Assembly (NCBI GenBank): GCA_014763545.1 | Contig: JACXVD010000017.1 | Location: 1-64,000 of the forward strand | Source: Sphingomonadales bacterium | GTDB taxonomy: Bacteria; Pseudomonadota; Alphaproteobacteria; Sphingomonadales; Sphingomonadaceae | Reading direction: 5' to 3' | Length of the DNA stretch: 64,000 bases | In this document: positions 34,556 to 42,228 of the stretch, piece after piece | Position numbering within the stretch: position 1 is the stretch's first letter | Layout of the letters: the number at the start of each line of letters is the position of its first letter | Position numbers and translations under genes: made by a program | Notes under the pieces: generated by a model | The model's input: the letters and a program-made list of their open reading frames with translations, nothing else | Databases searched by the model: none | What the model was told of the DNA's origin: nothing

Positions 34556-36136
34556 ATGCGTTCCATCGACTATTTCGACCGCGGGCACGATCGCGACCCG
34601 ACGCGCAGTTGCATCATCGATACCGCGACCGGGCTCGAGCTGACCTTTGCCGAAGTGCGCGAGCTGACCTTCCGCATCGCCGCCGCGCTGCAGAAGAACG
34701 GCTTCGAAAACCAGGACCTGCTGGGGCTTTACGGCCCGAACGACGGGATGCTGCTGGTCGTGATCCTCGCCATGTGGCGCGCCAACGGCAAATGGATCCC
34801 GGTCAACACCCGCAACGAGATCGACGCGAACGCCGCCTATCTCAACTATGTGCGCTGCAAGTGGATGGTCTATCATTCGAGCAAGGCCGAAGAGGTTGCC
34901 CGGCTGCGCAGCCTGTGCCCGGGGCTGACCCATTTCATCTGCCTCGACCGGCCCTGCGACACCGGCGGCACCGCCACCGACCCCTCGCTCGACCAGCTGC
35001 TCGACGGGGTGAGCGCGGCTGACTTCACCGAGGTCGAGATCGACGCTTTCGGCAATCTGTTCGACCTCGTCGGCATCTTCCCCACCGGTGGCACCACCGG
35101 GCCGAGCAAGGGCGCGAATGTCACCAACCTCGGCTGGGGGACGATGATCGAAACCGCCGCCGATGCGATGGGCGGGCGGACCGACCAGCCGGTGGCGCTG
35201 GTTTCCGCGCCGATCACCCATGCCGCCGGGCCGATCGCGCTGTCGACGCTCAGCCTGGGCGCGACGCAGGTCATCCTGCCCGGCTTCGATGCCGAGCGCG
35301 TGCTGCGCTCGATCGAGCAATACCGCATTACCCACATGTACCTGCCGCCGACCGCGCTCTACCAGCTGCTGGCGAGCCCGGAGATCGGCGAGCACGATTA
35401 TTCCAGCCTCAGGATCTTCATCCTCGTCGGCAGCCCGTGCAGCCCGGAAAAGCTGCGGCTGGCGGTGGAAACGTTCGGACCGTGCATGTGCCAGAGCTAT
35501 GGCCAGGTCGAATGCCCGATGATCGTCGCCTGGTTCCCGCCCGAAGATGTCGCCAAATTCGCCTATGAAGCGCCGGAAAAGCTCGCCGCCTGCGGCAAGG
35601 TGACGCGATCGGTGAAGGTCGCGCTGCTCGACGACGACGGCAACGAGGTGCCGCGCGGCGAGGCTGGCGAGATCTGCGCGCGCGGTGCGCTGGTGACCCA
35701 TTCCTATTTCGAAAAGCCCGAAGCCACGGCGGAAATCCGCCAGTTCGGCTGGCACCACACCGGCGATGTCGGCAAGTTCGACGAGGATGGCTACCTCTAC
35801 ATCGTCGATCGCAAGAAGGACATGGTCGTCACCGGCGGCTTCAACGTCTTCACCGCCGAGGTCGAAGCCGCGATCACCGAACTGCCGCAGGTCCGCGAGG
35901 CCGCAGTGTTCGGCATCCCGCACGAGAAATGGGGCGAACAGGTCCACGCGGTCGTCGTCGCCGAGGGGATTTCCGATACCGAGATCATCGCCCACGCCAA
36001 GGCGCGGCTCGGCGGCGTGAAGGCCCCCAAAACAGTTGCATTTCTAGACTCGATTCCACGCACCGCAGCAGGCAAGATGGACAAGAAGAAGCTGCGTACC
36101 CCCTATTGGGGCGAGAATGCGCGGATGGTGAACTGA
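34556..36136 (+). CDS. AMP-forming acyl/aryl-CoA ligase
   Basis: ANL-superfamily ligase that activates a carboxylic acid with ATP and CoA. The phosphate loop PTGGTTGPSKG lies near residue 180, followed by QSYGQVEC, the hinge/adenylate motif GWHHTGDVGKFDEDGYLYIVDRKKDM and the C-terminal lysine segment IPRTAAGKMDKK. At 526 residues it is of normal length. Substrate choice (fatty acid, phenylpropanoate, feruloyl-type) cannot be read from sequence, though the operon suggests an aromatic side-chain acid. It starts 6 bases after the divergent GST gene. Confidence 0.9.
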   Translation: MRSIDYFDRGHDRDPTRSCIIDTATGLELTFAEVRELTFRIAAALQKNGFENQDLLGLYGPNDGMLLVVILAMWRANGKWIPVNTRNEIDANAAYLNYVRCKWMVYHSSKAEEVARLRSLCPGLTHFICLDRPCDTGGTATDPSLDQLLDGVSAADFTEVEIDAFGNLFDLVGIFPTGGTTGPSKGANVTNLGWGTMIETAADAMGGRTDQPVALVSAPITHAAGPIALSTLSLGATQVILPGFDAERVLRSIEQYRITHMYLPPTALYQLLASPEIGEHDYSSLRIFILVGSPCSPEKLRLAVETFGPCMCQSYGQVECPMIVAWFPPEDVAKFAYEAPEKLAACGKVTRSVKVALLDDDGNEVPRGEAGEICARGALVTHSYFEKPEATAEIRQFGWHHTGDVGKFDEDGYLYIVDRKKDMVVTGGFNVFTAEVEAAITELPQVREAAVFGIPHEKWGEQVHAVVVAEGISDTEIIAHAKARLGGVKAPKTVAFLDSIPRTAAGKMDKKKLRTPYWGENARMVN

Positions 36137-36171
36137 AGGGCCGCAGCCGGGCGGCGAGGAGAGGAACGAAT

Positions 36172-38286
36172 ATGCGTCTTGCTTTGGGATTGGTGGCGGC
36201 GCTCGCCCTGCCGCTGGCGGCCTGCAACAAGGGGCCTGCCAGCCCCACCCTCGCGACCGAGGGCGTCACCGATGCGATGATCACCAGCCAGCCGCAGGGC
36301 GAATGGCTGACCTATGGCGGGACGTACGACGAACAGCGCTTCTCGCCGCTGACGCAGGTGAACGACGGCAATGTCGGCGAGTTGGGCCTCGCCTGGAGCC
36401 ACGATCTCGACACCGCGCGCGGGCAGGAAGCGACGCCGCTGATGCATGACGGCGTGCTCTATGTCTCGACCGCGTGGAGCAAGGTGCTGGCCTTCGATGC
36501 GAAGACCGGGGCGCTCAAATGGTCCTACGATCCGCAAGTGCCGCGCGAAACGCTGGTGCGCGCCTGTTGCGATGCGGTGAACCGCGGCGTCGCGCTCTAT
36601 GGCAACAAGCTCTATGTCGGCACGCTCGACGGGCGACTGGTCGCGCTCGACCAGGCCAGCGGCAAGGAAGTGTGGTCGAAAGTCGTGGTCCCCGACCAGG
36701 TCAATTATTCGATCACCGGCGCCCCGCGCATCGCCAAGGGCATGGTGCTGATCGGTTCGGGCGGCGCGGAATACAAGGCGCGCGGCTATCTCGCCGCCTA
36801 TGACGCGCAGACCGGCGAGGAAGTGTGGAAATTCCACACCGTGCCCGGCAATCCCGAAGACGGGTTCGAAAACGACGCGATGAAGAAGGCCGCCGAAACC
36901 TGGACCGGCGAATGGTGGAAGCTGGGCGGCGGCGGCACGGTGTGGGATTCGATCACCTACGATCCCACCACCAACCTCGTGCTGTTCGGCACCGGCAATG
37001 CCGAGCCGTGGAACCCCGCCGTCAGCGGGCGCGAGGGCGACAGCCTCTATACTTCCTCGGTCGTTGCGGTGGATGCCGATACCGGCGAATATCGCTGGCA
37101 TTTCCAGGAAACCCCGGAAGATCGCTGGGATTTCGATTCCGACGCGCAGATCACCATCGCCGACCTCCAGATCGACGGCAAGCAGCGCCACGTGGCCCTG
37201 CACGCGCCGAAGAACGGCTATTTCTACGTGCTCGACGCCAAGACCGGCGCGTTCATCTCCGCTGGCAGCTTCGTGCCGCAGAACTGGACCACCGGAATCG
37301 ACCCCAAGACCGGGCGCCCGACGATCAACCCCGAGGCGCGCTACGAACAGACCGGCAAGCCGTTCATCTCGATGCCCGGCGCGGGCGGCGCGCACAGCTG
37401 GCAGCCGATGAGCTTCAGCCCCAAGACCGGCCTCGTCTATATCCCGGCCAATATCGCCGCCTTCCCCTATATGGCGGCAAAGGACTTCCAGCCGAGCGAC
37501 ATCGGCTTCCAGACCGGGCTCGACGGCGCGGCGGTGGCCATGCCGGCCAACAAGGAAGCCCGCGCCGGCGCGCTGGCGGCGACCACCGGGGCGCTGATCG
37601 CGTGGGATCCGGTGGCGCAAAAGCCCGCCTGGACGGTGCCGCAGACCAGCCCGTGGAACGGCGGCACGCTGGCGACCGCGGGCAATCTGGTGTTCCAGGG
37701 CGACGCGACCGGCAATTTCAACGCCTACAGCGCCGACAGCGGCAAGCAATTGTGGTCCTTCCCGGTGCAGACCGGGGTGATCGCCGCTCCGATGACCTAT
37801 GAGGTGGACGGCGAACAATATGTCGCCATCCTCGTCGGCTGGGGCGGCGTGTGGGACATCGCCACCGGCGTTCTGGCGCACAAGGGCGGCGCGACCAAGA
37901 ACATCAGCCGCCTGCTGGTGTTCAAGCTGGGCGGCACGGCCAAGCTGGCCGAAGCGCCGCGTTCTGCCGACCGCGTGCTCGATCCGCCGCCCTTCACCGG
38001 CACGCCCGAACAGGTCGCCGCGGGCGCCGCCACCTATGGCCGCTATTGCTCGGTCTGCCATGGCGACGCGGCGGTGGCGGGCGGGGTCAACCCGGACCTG
38101 CGGCACTCGCCGGTGCTCGGCAAGGCCGACACGTTCAAGGCGATCGTGATCGACGGGGCGCTGTCGCAGGGCGGCGGCAACGGCATGGTGTCCTTCGCCA
38201 CCGCGATCAAGCCGGAACAGGCCGAGGATGTCCGCCAATATGTGATCAAGCGCGCCAATGAGGACAAGGCGCTGGGCGACAAGTGA
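36172..38286 (+). CDS. PQQ-dependent quinohemoprotein alcohol dehydrogenase, lanthanide-type motif
   Basis: Periplasmic type II alcohol dehydrogenase with an eight-bladed PQQ propeller fused to a C-terminal cytochrome c. Lipoprotein signal LPLAACN; adjacent cysteines Cys132-Cys133 for the PQQ-site disulfide; haem motif CSVCH at 626-630. The catalytic segment is WDFD (319-322): Asp320 plus Asp322 make the Asp-x-Asp pair that in XoxF and PedH-type enzymes marks lanthanide use, where calcium enzymes have Ala, Ser or Thr at the second position. GAGGAGAGG precedes ATG 36172. Substrate inferred to be an aromatic or phenylpropanoid alcohol. Confidence 0.92.
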   Translation: MRLALGLVAALALPLAACNKGPASPTLATEGVTDAMITSQPQGEWLTYGGTYDEQRFSPLTQVNDGNVGELGLAWSHDLDTARGQEATPLMHDGVLYVSTAWSKVLAFDAKTGALKWSYDPQVPRETLVRACCDAVNRGVALYGNKLYVGTLDGRLVALDQASGKEVWSKVVVPDQVNYSITGAPRIAKGMVLIGSGGAEYKARGYLAAYDAQTGEEVWKFHTVPGNPEDGFENDAMKKAAETWTGEWWKLGGGGTVWDSITYDPTTNLVLFGTGNAEPWNPAVSGREGDSLYTSSVVAVDADTGEYRWHFQETPEDRWDFDSDAQITIADLQIDGKQRHVALHAPKNGYFYVLDAKTGAFISAGSFVPQNWTTGIDPKTGRPTINPEARYEQTGKPFISMPGAGGAHSWQPMSFSPKTGLVYIPANIAAFPYMAAKDFQPSDIGFQTGLDGAAVAMPANKEARAGALAATTGALIAWDPVAQKPAWTVPQTSPWNGGTLATAGNLVFQGDATGNFNAYSADSGKQLWSFPVQTGVIAAPMTYEVDGEQYVAILVGWGGVWDIATGVLAHKGGATKNISRLLVFKLGGTAKLAEAPRSADRVLDPPPFTGTPEQVAAGAATYGRYCSVCHGDAAVAGGVNPDLRHSPVLGKADTFKAIVIDGALSQGGGNGMVSFATAIKPEQAEDVRQYVIKRANEDKALGDK

Positions 38287-38299
38287 TCCAATGCAATCG

Positions 38300-38322
38300 G
38301 GCGGCGCCGGGTGGGCGCCGCC
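38300..38322 (+). other. Intercistronic hairpin
   Basis: A perfect 9-bp stem, GGCGGCGCC and GGCGCCGCC, with loop GGGTG, sits between the alcohol and aldehyde dehydrogenase genes and just before the ribosome-binding site GGAAAGGAAG. With no U tract it is more likely an mRNA-stability or processing element than a terminator. Confidence 0.6.
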
Positions 38323-38338
38323 GGGAAAGGAAGCAGCG

Positions 38339-39853
38339 ATGAACGAAGTAACCAGTATCGACCGCACGCAACGCGAATATTCGGCCGCTGTGAAGCAGGC
38401 TCTTGCCCGCGCGCCGCAGCTCTACATCAACGGCGAATGGGTCGATTCATCGGGCGAGGCGACGATCGACGTCGAAGACCCGTCTTCGGGCAAGGTCGTC
38501 GCCAGCATCGTCGAGGCGACCGACAAGGATATCGACCGCGCCGTGGCCGCCGCCCGTGCCGCCTTCGACAGCGGCGTGTGGCGCGAGATGCCGCCGGTCG
38601 CGCGCGAGAAGATCATGCACCGCCTCGCCGACCTGATCGAGGCCCATGCCGACGAACTGGCCGAACTGGAAGCGATCGACGTGGGCAAGCCCAAGGGGAT
38701 GGCCGCCGCAGTCGACGTGCCGGGTGCGGCCAACCACATCCGCTACATGGCGGGCTGGGCCGGCAAGATCAACGGCGAGACGATCGCGCCCTATTCGCTG
38801 CCGGGCGGGATGATGTTCGCCTATACGCTCAAGGAACCGGTCGGCGTCTGCGCGCAGATCGTGCCGTGGAACTTCCCGCTGCTGATGGCCTGCCTCAAGA
38901 TCGGCCCGGCACTCGCAGCGGGCTGCGCCACCATCCTCAAGCCCGCCGAACAGACCAGCCTCACCGCGCTGCGGCTGGCCGACCTGGTGCATGAGGCAGG
39001 CGTGCCGCCGGGCGTGTTCAACCTCGTCACCGGTTATGGCCATACCGGCGGCGACCGGCTGGTGAAGCACCCCGATGTCGACAAGGTGGCCTTCACCGGT
39101 TCGACCGAAATCGGCAAGCTGATCAACCGCAACGCCACCGAAACGCTCAAGCATGTGACGCTCGAACTGGGCGGCAAGAGCCCGGTGGTGGTGATGCCCG
39201 ACGTCAACCCGGCGGAAGCCGGGCCGGGCGTGGCGGGCGCGATCTTCTTCAATTCGGGCCAGGTCTGCGTCGCCGGTTCGCGCCTCTATGCGCACAAGAG
39301 CGTGTTCGACGAGGTCGTCGAAGGCATGGCCGCGACCAAGGATTTCTGGGCCCCGCGCCCCTCGCTCGATCCCGAGGCCCACATGGGCCCGCTGGTCAGC
39401 AAGGAACAGCACGAACGGGTGCTCGGCTATATCGAGGCGGGCAAGCGCGACGGCGCCAGCGTGCTGATGGGCGGCGATGCCCCGGCGAGCGACGGCGGCT
39501 ATTACGTCAACCCGACCATCCTGACCGATGTGAACCCGCAGATGAGCGTAGTGCGCGAGGAAATCTTCGGCCCCGTCGTCGTGGCCCAGCGCTTCGAGGA
39601 TCTCGACGAAGTGGTCCGCGATGCCAACAACACGCAATATGGCCTGGCCGCGGGCGTGTGGACCAAGGATGCCAGCGCCATCCACAAGATCGCCAGCAAG
39701 CTGCAGGCCGGCACCGTCTGGGCCAATTGCCATGCGATGATCGACGTGGCGATCCCCTTCGGCGGCTACAAGGAAAGCGGCATCGGCCGCGAACAGGGCC
39801 GCGAAGGGGTGGAAGCCTATATGCAGACCAAATCGGTCATCATGAAGCTGTGA
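38339..39853 (+). CDS. NAD(P)-dependent aldehyde dehydrogenase
   Basis: Oxidises the aldehyde expected from the upstream alcohol dehydrogenase to an acid. Classic ALDH features are present: PWNFPLLMACLKIGPALAAGC (oxyanion Asn and cofactor loop), the FTGSTEIGKLI nucleotide loop, ELGGKSP with the general-base Glu, NSGQVCVAGSR with the catalytic Cys, and EEIFGPVV. The 504 residues are typical of the phenylacetaldehyde/vanillin/coniferyl-type class, but the class cannot be fixed. ATG 38339 is chosen because AAAGGAAG lies nine bases upstream. It ends the operon with a terminator. Confidence 0.92.
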   Translation: MNEVTSIDRTQREYSAAVKQALARAPQLYINGEWVDSSGEATIDVEDPSSGKVVASIVEATDKDIDRAVAAARAAFDSGVWREMPPVAREKIMHRLADLIEAHADELAELEAIDVGKPKGMAAAVDVPGAANHIRYMAGWAGKINGETIAPYSLPGGMMFAYTLKEPVGVCAQIVPWNFPLLMACLKIGPALAAGCATILKPAEQTSLTALRLADLVHEAGVPPGVFNLVTGYGHTGGDRLVKHPDVDKVAFTGSTEIGKLINRNATETLKHVTLELGGKSPVVVMPDVNPAEAGPGVAGAIFFNSGQVCVAGSRLYAHKSVFDEVVEGMAATKDFWAPRPSLDPEAHMGPLVSKEQHERVLGYIEAGKRDGASVLMGGDAPASDGGYYVNPTILTDVNPQMSVVREEIFGPVVVAQRFEDLDEVVRDANNTQYGLAAGVWTKDASAIHKIASKLQAGTVWANCHAMIDVAIPFGGYKESGIGREQGREGVEAYMQTKSVIMKL

Positions 39854-39869
39854 TCGGCTGACCTATTCG

Positions 39870-39908
39870 GGCCCGCCGCCGGTTACGTCGGGGCGGGCCT
39901 GTTTATTC
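39870..39908 (+). terminator. Terminator after the aldehyde dehydrogenase gene
   Basis: GGCCCGCC (39870-39877) pairs with GGCGGGCC (39892-39899) across a 14-base loop and is followed by TGTTTATT. It closes the GST-to-aldehyde-dehydrogenase operon. Confidence 0.75.
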
Positions 39909-39920
39909 GGGGGAAGTACG

Positions 39921-40106
39921 ATGGAGGTTCCCGAGGGTATTTTCGCCATCACCGACCTTGCTCGAGCGGTCGGCGTGAACGAGAAGACTGCTCGTGCTCG
40001 GTTGCGCAAGCACTTTGGCGGTACATTGGCCGATCTCGGGAAGCGGCGTTGGACTTATGGACCTGAGGACCGAGCCAGGATTCTTGCGATAATTTGTGGA
40101 GGCTGA
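39921..40106 (+). CDS. Small putative HTH protein
   Basis: A 61-residue frame beginning ATGGAGGTTCCC. The sequence FAITDLARAVGVNEKTARARLRKHF reads like a helix-turn-helix with a basic recognition helix, and RRWTYGPEDRARI could be a wing or a short helix. Its codon use is less G/C-biased at third positions than the neighbours. No known family is recognised; it might be an excisionase-like or MerR-like fragment, or a genuine small regulator of the downstream amidohydrolase operon. A clear ribosome-binding site is missing (GGGGAAGTACG). Confidence 0.5.
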   Translation: MEVPEGIFAITDLARAVGVNEKTARARLRKHFGGTLADLGKRRWTYGPEDRARILAIICGG

Positions 40107-40141
40107 GCCTTCAAGAATCGTCGCTCATCAGAAAGCTGCAT

Positions 40142-41014
40142 ATGCCCATCGACCTGAACAAGATCCGCGCCATCGACGTGCATGTGCATGCGGAGATTTC
40201 CTGCCACGATCCGGAAGACCCGGTGATGGGCGAATTCTTCGACGCGGCCAGCGCCTACTTCAAGGCCCCGCGCGAACGGCCCAAGATGCCCGAGATCATC
40301 GAACTCTATCGCGAGAGCCAGATCGCCTTCTGCATGTTCACCGTCGATGCCGAGAGCGGCATGGGCGCCAAGCGCGTCTCGAATTACGAAGTGGCCGAAA
40401 TCGCCAACAAGAACGACGATATCTGCATCCCCTTCGCCAGCATCGACCCGCACAAGGGCAAGCTGGGCGCGCGCGAAGCCCGCGATTTGGTCGACAACCA
40501 CGGGGTCAAGGGCTTCAAGTTCCACGGCATCGCGCAGAATGCGCACCCCGCCGACCGGATGGCCTGGCCGATCTACGAGGTGATCAACGAATACAAACTG
40601 CCCGCGATCTTCCACACCGGCCATTCGGGCATGGGCACGGGCATGCGCGGCGGCGGCGGGATGCGGCTGAAATTCGGGCAGCCGATCCTGATCGACGATG
40701 TCGCGGTGGAATTCCCCGACATGAAGATCATCCTCGCCCATCCCAGCTGGCCCTGGGTGGACGAAAGCCTGTCGATGGCGCTGCACAAGGACAATGTGTT
40801 CATCGACCTGTCGGGCTGGAGCCCCAAATATTTCCCCAAGCAGGTGATCACCTACGCCAACACGCAATTGCGCAAGAAAATGCTGTTCGGCAGCGACTTC
40901 CCGCTGATCCATCCCGACAAATGGATCGCCGCCGCACAGGAAGTGGGCTTCCGCGAAGAGGTGATGCCCGGCATCATGAAGGACAATGCCGCGCGGGTGC
41001 TTGGCCTCGCCTGA
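40142..41014 (+). CDS. Amidohydrolase family protein (ACMSD-like)
   Basis: A 290-residue metal-dependent amidohydrolase_2 protein. Metal-site segments are in order: IRAIDVHVHAE (HxH), KGFKFHG, AIFHTGHSG, IILAHPSWPW and FGSDFPL with the catalytic Asp. The family includes decarboxylases, hydratases and lactonases such as LigI, LigJ and LigW; this one is a distinct branch and its reaction is unassigned. A glycine-rich insertion (GMGTGMRGGGGMR) follows the third histidine. It starts an operon of seven genes, and its ATG lacks a strong ribosome-binding site. Confidence 0.87.
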   Translation: MPIDLNKIRAIDVHVHAEISCHDPEDPVMGEFFDAASAYFKAPRERPKMPEIIELYRESQIAFCMFTVDAESGMGAKRVSNYEVAEIANKNDDICIPFASIDPHKGKLGAREARDLVDNHGVKGFKFHGIAQNAHPADRMAWPIYEVINEYKLPAIFHTGHSGMGTGMRGGGGMRLKFGQPILIDDVAVEFPDMKIILAHPSWPWVDESLSMALHKDNVFIDLSGWSPKYFPKQVITYANTQLRKKMLFGSDFPLIHPDKWIAAAQEVGFREEVMPGIMKDNAARVLGLA

Positions 41015-41472
41015 TGGGCGACCCGAGCGACATTCGCGGGTGGCAGCGGCTTGATGCGGCCACCACCACCTCGGGTCGGCTGGAGGAGCATGATCCCGCA
41101 CGGCTCGCGGCCATCGGTGTGCGCCATGTCGTCAACCTTGCGCTGGCCGATCATCCCGAGGCGCTGGCCGACGAAGGCGGGAAATTCGCCGCGCTGGGGA
41201 TCGGCTACAGCCACATCCCGGTGCCCTTCGATGCGCCGGACGACAGCCACTTCGCCGCCTTTGCCGCCGCGCTCGATGCGGCGGACGGGCCGGTGCATGT
41301 CCACTGCATCATGAACTGGCGCGTCTCGGCCTTCTTCTATCGCCGCCATCGCGAACAGGGGATGGACGATGCGCAGGCCAGCGCGCTGATGCGCCAGCAG
41401 TGGGATCCGCGCAGCCATGACGATGCGCGCGCCCCCGTCTGGGCGCGGTTCATCGGCGGTGGACAGGATTGA
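41014..41472 (+). CDS. DUF442/tyrosine-phosphatase-like protein with altered active loop
   Basis: A 152-residue protein with the fold and motif order of small phosphatase-like (DUF442 / beta-lactamase-hydrolase-like) proteins: TTTSGRLEEHDPARLAAIGVRHVVNLAL, then YSHIPVPFDAP and the loop VHVHCIMNWRVSAFF. DUF442 members usually carry HCxxGxRS; here Asn-Trp replaces the Gly position (Cys-Ile-Met-Asn-Trp-Arg), so activity may be changed or lost. It shares one base with the genes on each side (TGATG overlaps), so it is part of the catabolic operon, where a phosphatase is not expected. Confidence 0.75.
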   Translation: MGDPSDIRGWQRLDAATTTSGRLEEHDPARLAAIGVRHVVNLALADHPEALADEGGKFAALGIGYSHIPVPFDAPDDSHFAAFAAALDAADGPVHVHCIMNWRVSAFFYRRHREQGMDDAQASALMRQQWDPRSHDDARAPVWARFIGGGQD

Positions 41473-42215
41473 TGGACTTCGCGGGCCGCCATGTCGTCGT
41501 CACCGGCGCGTCCACCGGAATCGGCCGGGCAACCGCCGAGCACATCCTGGGAAGCGGCGGCAAGGTCACGCTGATTGCCCGCAGCGCCGACAGGCTGGCG
41601 GAACTGCGCGAGCTGCACGGCGATGCGGCCCATGTCGCCCCTGCCGATGTCGCCGACGCGGAGGGGCTGACCGCTGCGCTCGATGCCGCAGAGGCCTTCG
41701 CGCCGATCGACGGGCTGTTCTGCAACGCCGGGACCGGCGGCAGCTTCGCCCCGCTGGAAGATTACGCGGCGGATGATTTCGACGCGCTGATGGCGGTCAA
41801 CATGCTGGGCGCGCTGCGCGCGGTGCAGCAGGTCTATCCGCGGATGAAAGCCCGGCGGAAGGGTGCGATCCTGATCACCGGCAGCCTGGCCAGCGAACGC
41901 GGGATGGCGATGAACGTCGCCTACGTAATGAGCAAGCACGCCGTGCTCGGCCTCGCGCGGGCGGCGGCGGTGGAGGGTGCGCCGTTCGGCGTGCGTGCCA
42001 ATTGCCTGATCCCCGGCTTCATCGACACGCCGCTGATGGACGGGATACCGCCAGAGCAGCTCGGCCATCTCGCACAGAAAGTCCCGCAATTGCGGCTCGG
42101 CAGCAGCGCGGAAACGGCCGCGGTGGCCGCCTTCCTGCTGTCCGATGCCGCGAGCCATGTGACGGGGCAGAGCTGGGCGGTCGACGGCGGCGTGCTGGGC
42201 ACACTGCGGGTTTGA
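41472..42215 (+). CDS. SDR family oxidoreductase
   Basis: Classical short-chain dehydrogenase of 247 residues: TGASTGIG near residues 11-18, NAG in LFCNAGTGG, a serine in ILITGSLAS, and Tyr151-x-x-x-Lys155 (YVMSK). The C-terminus GQSWAVDGGVLG is typical of the family. It is less like LigD than the dehydrogenase at 24.5 kb and more like general 3-ketoacyl/alcohol dehydrogenases. Its ATG overlaps the previous stop (TGATG). A role in oxidising a side-chain alcohol is inferred from the operon. Confidence 0.88.
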   Translation: MDFAGRHVVVTGASTGIGRATAEHILGSGGKVTLIARSADRLAELRELHGDAAHVAPADVADAEGLTAALDAAEAFAPIDGLFCNAGTGGSFAPLEDYAADDFDALMAVNMLGALRAVQQVYPRMKARRKGAILITGSLASERGMAMNVAYVMSKHAVLGLARAAAVEGAPFGVRANCLIPGFIDTPLMDGIPPEQLGHLAQKVPQLRLGSSAETAAVAAFLLSDAASHVTGQSWAVDGGVLGTLRV

Positions 42216-42228
42216 GGAGAGGGGAACG

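Noticed and set aside
34556-36136. Naming the ligase as feruloyl-CoA synthetase
   Set aside because: Only generic AMP-ligase motifs are visible; no enoyl-CoA hydratase/aldolase gene (FerB type) is nearby to support it.
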